8,422 bases of DNA from an uncultured Coriobacteriaceae bacterium (GTDB lineage Bacteria > Actinomycetota > Coriobacteriia > Coriobacteriales > QAMH01): contig CACZSV010000041.1 in assembly GCA_902783925.1 (NCBI GenBank), forward strand, positions 1-8,422. The letters run 5' to 3'. Positions 4,313-8,422 of this stretch are shown in pieces. Position 1 is the first letter of the stretch. Every line of letters begins with the position of its first letter. The notes beneath the pieces are model-generated. The model made no database searches. It saw only the letters and a program-made list of their open reading frames with translations, and had not been told where the DNA came from. A program made the translations under genes and the position numbers.

Positions 4313-7300
4313 GTGGCAAGGACGCATACACATATGCTCTACCCTGCGTGTTTAGCCGCCTTCATCATGCTCGTGTGCATATGCATTGCGAGTAATGTGG
4401 TCCCGATTAACACGAGTGCGTATGCAGACGAAGGTGGTCGACGGATAGTAAAAGTGGGCACTGTCGAGCAAGTCGGATATGCCTTGCGAGATGATGATGG
4501 GGTCCTGCGAGGCTTCGATGCAGAATTCCTGAGCAAGGTCTCGCAATATGCCCAGTTTGACGTCGAATACATGTTTTACAGCGATTTTGACCTTTTGCTG
4601 CACGCCTTGGAAAACGGCGATGTCGAAATGGCAGTTGGCATATCGAAGCAGGACAACCGCGAAGCCAGATTCCTTTTCTCCGAAAGCAAAGTTGGGGCTG
4701 GCACGCTCAACCTCAAGGTAAAGCCCGGTGATGACAGGTTTGAGTATGGTGACGTTTCCCAAATTGCGTCTATGAAGACCGGCGCTATCGCCGGCTCGAT
4801 TATGGTGCCAAAAGCACGCGAGTGGGCAGAAGAAAACGGCATTTCTCTCGATCTGAAGGAGTATTCGGGGGAGACCGAACTCGTCGATGCCCTCTATGCT
4901 TCAGAAATCGACGGCGCGTTTGTAAACGATGCCGTTCTTTCGGGCTGTCGCGAAATTCTGAAAATCGAGGCAATCGACTATTTCGTTGCATTCAATAAGG
5001 GCCAAATGGAACTGCGTAATCTCGTCGATTCGGCCATGAACAGAATCGAAAACGAGGACAATAGGTATTTCGAGAATCTGAAGTCTAAGTACTCGGCAAA
5101 GCATGTCGCCCCGCTGGTGCTCACCTCCGAAGAAAAGCGGTTCTTGAGGTCGAGACCAAACGGGAATCTCTCCGTTGCCGTCTTCGAAGAAGACCCGCCG
5201 TTCAGTATCTCAAAGGGCAACACGAAAACGGGCATCGTTCACGACTACTACAGCTATCTTTCCGAGGTGATTTCCGACAATGATATCAATGTCGAATTCA
5301 CGTATATTGCGTATCCAAATCTCGAAGCGGCTATCAAAGCGGTCGCAAATGGCGAAGCAGATATTTTGGGAATGACCACTATCGATGCGACAACAGCGGG
5401 TCAATATGGCCTCGTGCTCACGAGTCCGTACAGCATGCAGAGCATCGCTCAGGTCTCCTTGCCCGGCACGCTCGACGATACCTATGGCGGGCAATCGTTG
5501 CAGACAATCCGAGCAGCGGTGCTGAATTCGGATAAAGAGACCTTCATGGCGTATCTTCAAAATGAAAAGCAGCCATATTATCTCGAGGGCAAGACTACTC
5601 CGGAGGAATGCTATAGCGCTTTGCAAAATGGGGAAGTAGATGCCGTCATTACGAGTATGATTCGTGCGAACTGGCTCTTGAATCAGCATCGTTCGGGCAC
5701 ATTCGTTATGACCACGATTACGGAATCGACCCTTCCGATCAGTGCTGCTGTAGCACCGCAAAACGCTATTCTCGGCGCAATTCTGTCTAAGGCAAGCTCC
5801 AATGCCGTCACGACGCTCGACTCCATTGCCGCCGCAAACACGACGCCAGGCACCGACATGGCGACGCTGTTTAATCGGCTCCCTGTCCGCGTGCTCATTA
5901 CATTGATCGTGCTTGTCATCGTGGTTATCGGTGGCGCCGCCTTCGCGATCAACCGGGCTCTGCGCAATCGTGATATACGCCGCAAAGACATCGAGCTTAT
6001 CGAAGCACAGCAAAAACTGCTGCAGTCCTATGAGCACGATTCGCTCACGGGCCTCGTGAGCCGCGATGGTGCGTTGCGTCGCGTCAAGAGCGAGCTTTGC
6101 GATAAAGGGCCGTATACGATGGTTGTTGTGAGTATCGACAACATACACACCATCAACGAAACCTACGGCCACGGGGCAGGAGACGCCGTTATGGTCGAGA
6201 TGGCGAACCGCTTAAAGCGCTTCTGTGAAGAAAAAGAAGAGGACCGAGTCGTCTACCGATATGGCATGGGCGTGTTCCTCATTGTTATCAAGGGCAGGCA
6301 TCTGGTGAGTGAAGGGCCGCAAATCAAAGAGCTCGAGGCTCTCGCGCGTACTGCGGTTTCTTTTGATAGTGGTGTTACCGGCGGCGGTGAAACACGAACC
6401 GAGATAATTCGCCTGCAGTCGAGCATAAGCGCTGCGACATCCGATGGTGCAGAAGAACCTGAGCGCATTATCCGCAACTGCGGAATAGCGCTCGAGGAGG
6501 CCCGTGAAGACGAGAACAGGCTGACGTGCTTTTATACGGATAACATGCAGATCCACTTGGAGCGCATGAACGAGGTACAAGACATTGTCGAGCGTGCCAT
6601 AGAGGAGCGTCTGTTTTACATGCTCTATCAGCCTCAGGTCGATCTCTCGACACGCGAGGTTTCAGGCTACGAAGCGCTTGTGCGCATTATAGGCGGGGGA
6701 GCGACGCCAGACGAGTTCATCCCCATCGCCGAGTCTAAGGGCCTGATACGCCAAATCGGGCGCATCACGACCACGCTCGTTGTTAAGCAGCTGGCTGCCT
6801 GGCGCGATGCGGGAGTTAAGCTGCACCCCGTTTCCATCAATTATTTCAGCATGCAGATAGGCGATGCGGGATACGTCGATTATCTGCTCGGGCTGCTCGA
6901 GAAGTTCGACATAGATTCATCCCTCATCAAGATTGAGATTACCGAGCGTCTCTTTGCGCGCGAAGACGTCGTGACAGAGAACTTCTTCGCAGGCCTGCAA
7001 CAGGCGGGCGTGCAAATTCTCTTGGACGATTTTGGCACGGGGTACTCATCTCTCAATTACCTTGCATATATTCCCGTTGATGCTATCAAGCTCGATAAGT
7101 CAATAATCGACGCGTTTCTTATGCACGAGGGCGCAACGAACGACATGGCGAGAAGCAATGACTTCGTGCACAACCTTGTCCGTCTCACACACGATCTCGG
7201 AAAGTCGATTATTGCCGAAGGTGTGGAAGAAAAATGGCAGGTTGATTTACTTATGCAGTATGGCTGCGATGCCATTCAGGGCTACTATTTCTCCAAGCCT

Positions 7301-7351
7301 CTCGAGGCAGATGACGCCGCGGGCTTTACTCCCGATTTCGGTAGGCCATAA
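4313..7351 (+). CDS. Membrane c-di-GMP phosphodiesterase: two SBP_bac_3 sensors, degenerate GGDEF, EAL
   Basis: Counting from the GTG at 4313, the protein has 1012 residues. A signal segment (about 8-38, ending AYA-DE) is followed by two periplasmic type-3 solute-binding domains (about 44-262 and 285-505). A transmembrane helix (527-546), a short coiled linker, a GGDEF domain (about 575-735) and an EAL domain (about 759-1000) come next. The GGDEF signature is GMGVF at 651-655, so cyclase activity is probably lost; the upstream RxxD inhibitory site is also absent. The EAL domain keeps its catalytic set: E787 (EAL), N843, E875 and E878 (IEITE), D905-D906 (DDFGTGYSS), K926, E969 (AEGVE) and Q989. 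It should hydrolyse cyclic-di-GMP to pGpG at the inner membrane face, controlled by a small ligand, perhaps an amino acid. GAGGG five bases before GTG 4313 supports that start. GTG 4286 and ATG 4334 are in-frame alternatives. The gene stands alone on this strand, divergent from the CmpB genes. Confidence 0.88.
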   Translation: MARTHTHMLYPACLAAFIMLVCICIASNVVPINTSAYADEGGRRIVKVGTVEQVGYALRDDDGVLRGFDAEFLSKVSQYAQFDVEYMFYSDFDLLLHALENGDVEMAVGISKQDNREARFLFSESKVGAGTLNLKVKPGDDRFEYGDVSQIASMKTGAIAGSIMVPKAREWAEENGISLDLKEYSGETELVDALYASEIDGAFVNDAVLSGCREILKIEAIDYFVAFNKGQMELRNLVDSAMNRIENEDNRYFENLKSKYSAKHVAPLVLTSEEKRFLRSRPNGNLSVAVFEEDPPFSISKGNTKTGIVHDYYSYLSEVISDNDINVEFTYIAYPNLEAAIKAVANGEADILGMTTIDATTAGQYGLVLTSPYSMQSIAQVSLPGTLDDTYGGQSLQTIRAAVLNSDKETFMAYLQNEKQPYYLEGKTTPEECYSALQNGEVDAVITSMIRANWLLNQHRSGTFVMTTITESTLPISAAVAPQNAILGAILSKASSNAVTTLDSIAAANTTPGTDMATLFNRLPVRVLITLIVLVIVVIGGAAFAINRALRNRDIRRKDIELIEAQQKLLQSYEHDSLTGLVSRDGALRRVKSELCDKGPYTMVVVSIDNIHTINETYGHGAGDAVMVEMANRLKRFCEEKEEDRVVYRYGMGVFLIVIKGRHLVSEGPQIKELEALARTAVSFDSGVTGGGETRTEIIRLQSSISAATSDGAEEPERIIRNCGIALEEAREDENRLTCFYTDNMQIHLERMNEVQDIVERAIEERLFYMLYQPQVDLSTREVSGYEALVRIIGGGATPDEFIPIAESKGLIRQIGRITTTLVVKQLAAWRDAGVKLHPVSINYFSMQIGDAGYVDYLLGLLEKFDIDSSLIKIEITERLFAREDVVTENFFAGLQQAGVQILLDDFGTGYSSLNYLAYIPVDAIKLDKSIIDAFLMHEGATNDMARSNDFVHNLVRLTHDLGKSIIAEGVEEKWQVDLLMQYGCDAIQGYYFSKPLEADDAAGFTPDFGRP

Positions 7352-7497
7352 GGCTACTCTGATCTCTTTGTTGCAGAGCTTTACTGGAAGTGTAGTAGTG
7401 CTCTCATTAACCCTAAAAAATGCGACGAAACGGTAGTATCCTATGCAGGAACACATGCATTTTGGTGCACGAAAAGGTCGAGAAGAAAGGATGGAAC
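7352..7497 (+). other. Intergenic region between the EAL and SRPBCC genes
   Basis: This 146-bp stretch contains no gene. A weak hairpin (CTCTG/CAGAG, about 7367-7379 and beyond) has no T tract, so no convincing terminator is seen. TAGTAT and TATCCT hexamers near 7433-7442 could serve as a -10 for the downstream gene, but I see no good -35 at the right distance. Confidence 0.3.
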
Positions 7498-8422
7498 ATG
7501 GCTAAATCAGGTGTTTTGGGCGTCGTGAAGACGGCCGGGACGGTGGTCGGCGTCGCAGGCGCGGCTGCGGGTGCTGTCATCGGTGGATGCCAGGCGGTCT
7601 ACGAGTGGGGCAAGAAGTATTATGCGACCCCAGCCGAGCAGGCACTGACCTATCCCGGCGATGAGTTGATGGAGCGCTTCGATCAGGATCTCGTCGAGAC
7701 GGTGACCTCGGCTATCACCATCAATGCGCCAGTCGAGAAAGTGTATCCCTGGATTTATCAGTGGGGTGGCACGAAGTCCGGTTCGCTGAGCTCCGAGGTG
7801 CTCGAGCGCGTTTTTGGCCGCATGTCCATCTTCAATCGCTATGAGATCTGCGAAGAATGGCAGATGCCAGATTCGTTTATGCCTGGTGATTTTATGGAAT
7901 GGGATCGAAGCGGTATGGGGTGCGAGGCTGCTGACGTTGTTGCAGACAAGTACATCCTGAGCTTCTCCGACGTGAAGCATCCGCCTCGGGCACGTGGTGC
8001 CTATGCCATTGCCGGCGGAACGGTTGATGACATGAACTTCATCTGGGGCTGGTATTTCATTCCGCTGAAGGGTGGGCGTACACGCTTTATCTGCCACTGG
8101 AAATACTATGGTACCAAGGACGCTGTCACTCGCTTTGCGCTGAAGAGGGCCATCCTGCAATGCGGTACCGCTATGCAGCGCTGGCAGATGGAATACACCA
8201 AGAAATGTGCCGAGGGCACGATGCCCGTTCACAAGCACGTAAAGCTGTATCGCAAGATCTTCGGGCCGTATCATCATGTGCCCGATGAGATCCAGGATAA
8301 GACTGATTGCACACATGTGCGCGATGGCCGCGAGGCGCCTGCCATCGAAGAGGTACGCCCTGCCAAGATGGCCGACCCAGCTTGGCCGCCTGTCGAAGGT
8401 CCGTGGGATGTCGATTACGACT
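7498..8422 (+). CDS. SRPBCC (polyketide cyclase/START-like) protein, C-terminus cut by window edge
   Basis: About 308 residues are visible with no stop before the right edge. Residues 1-30 are a glycine- and alanine-rich hydrophobic segment with lysines at 3, 11 and 39-40, ending IGGC at 28-31. It could be a membrane anchor or a lipoprotein signal. From about residue 68 the protein matches the SRPBCC pattern: 'INAPVEKVYPWIYQWGG' (75-91) resembles the 'APPE.VWPWLVQMG' strand-helix of this family. It is followed by a 'VLERVFG' helix and 'EEWQMP..FMPGD' (120-131). The fold makes a hydrophobic cavity that binds lipids, polyketides or other small apolar ligands; the ligand is unknown. The C-terminal part after about residue 250 is hydrophilic and proline-rich (PAWPPVEGPWDVDYD). 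AAAGG (7486-7490), seven bases before the ATG, is a good ribosome-binding site. An open frame on the opposite strand (7507-8316) lacks family resemblance and is a shadow. Confidence 0.78.
   Translation, partial: MAKSGVLGVVKTAGTVVGVAGAAAGAVIGGCQAVYEWGKKYYATPAEQALTYPGDELMERFDQDLVETVTSAITINAPVEKVYPWIYQWGGTKSGSLSSEVLERVFGRMSIFNRYEICEEWQMPDSFMPGDFMEWDRSGMGCEAADVVADKYILSFSDVKHPPRARGAYAIAGGTVDDMNFIWGWYFIPLKGGRTRFICHWKYYGTKDAVTRFALKRAILQCGTAMQRWQMEYTKKCAEGTMPVHKHVKLYRKIFGPYHHVPDEIQDKTDCTHVRDGREAPAIEEVRPAKMADPAWPPVEGPWDVDYD

Noticed and set aside
5210..6172. A 320-codon minus-strand open frame inside the EAL gene
   Set aside because: It lies wholly inside a gene with well-defined domains on the other strand, and its translation is Arg/His/Asp-rich with no motif.
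7507..8316. A 269-codon minus-strand open frame opposite the SRPBCC gene
   Set aside because: The plus-strand frame has a good ribosome-binding site, family motifs and normal codon use. The minus frame shows no recognisable domain.

Overview
The window looks like a piece of a medium-to-high-GC chromosome. I infer a gut actinobacterium of the class Coriobacteriia (Collinsella/Olsenella/Eggerthellaceae type). That rests on the IS1249-like transposase, the CmpB-type membrane proteins and the SRPBCC protein style, and no single sequence proves it.

Left part (1-1852, accessory). A AAA_14/DUF4143-type ATPase gene on the minus strand runs off the left edge and is preceded by a perfect 12-bp palindrome. 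Next to it sits a complete, apparently intact insertion sequence (about 449-1799) with one IS1249-like DDE transposase on the minus strand and 26-bp near-perfect terminal inverted repeats. Its right side is unusual: a second copy of the end lies inside it (1684-1702) and a 16-bp copy of the tip lies outside it (1837-1852). No target-site duplication is visible.

Middle (1870-4084, minus strand). A tRNA-Leu(CAG) gene with encoded CCA and a strong intrinsic terminator borders the IS region. Upstream of it are two tandem genes, 4 bp apart, for membrane proteins of the CmpB / 'putative ABC-transporter type IV' family (PF06541-like). The larger has a long charged helical N-terminus and extra membrane segments. 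The smaller looks like a copy of the larger protein's C-terminal half.

Right part (4085-8422, plus strand). A divergent intergenic region carries a good promoter for a roughly 1012-residue membrane signalling protein. Its order is signal segment, two periplasmic solute-binding (SBP_bac_3) domains, transmembrane helix, degenerate GGDEF domain and intact EAL domain, so it is probably a ligand-controlled cyclic-di-GMP phosphodiesterase. A separate gene follows for an SRPBCC (polyketide cyclase/START-like) protein with a hydrophobic, possibly lipoprotein, N-terminus. It runs off the right edge.

The genes do not form one obvious pathway. The window joins an IS/ATPase accessory segment, flanking a tRNA, to a membrane/signalling chromosomal segment. 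I found no CRISPR array, phage module or recognisable new defence system. The most unusual elements are the multiple IS ends, the palindrome at the ATPase gene and the double-sensor EAL protein.
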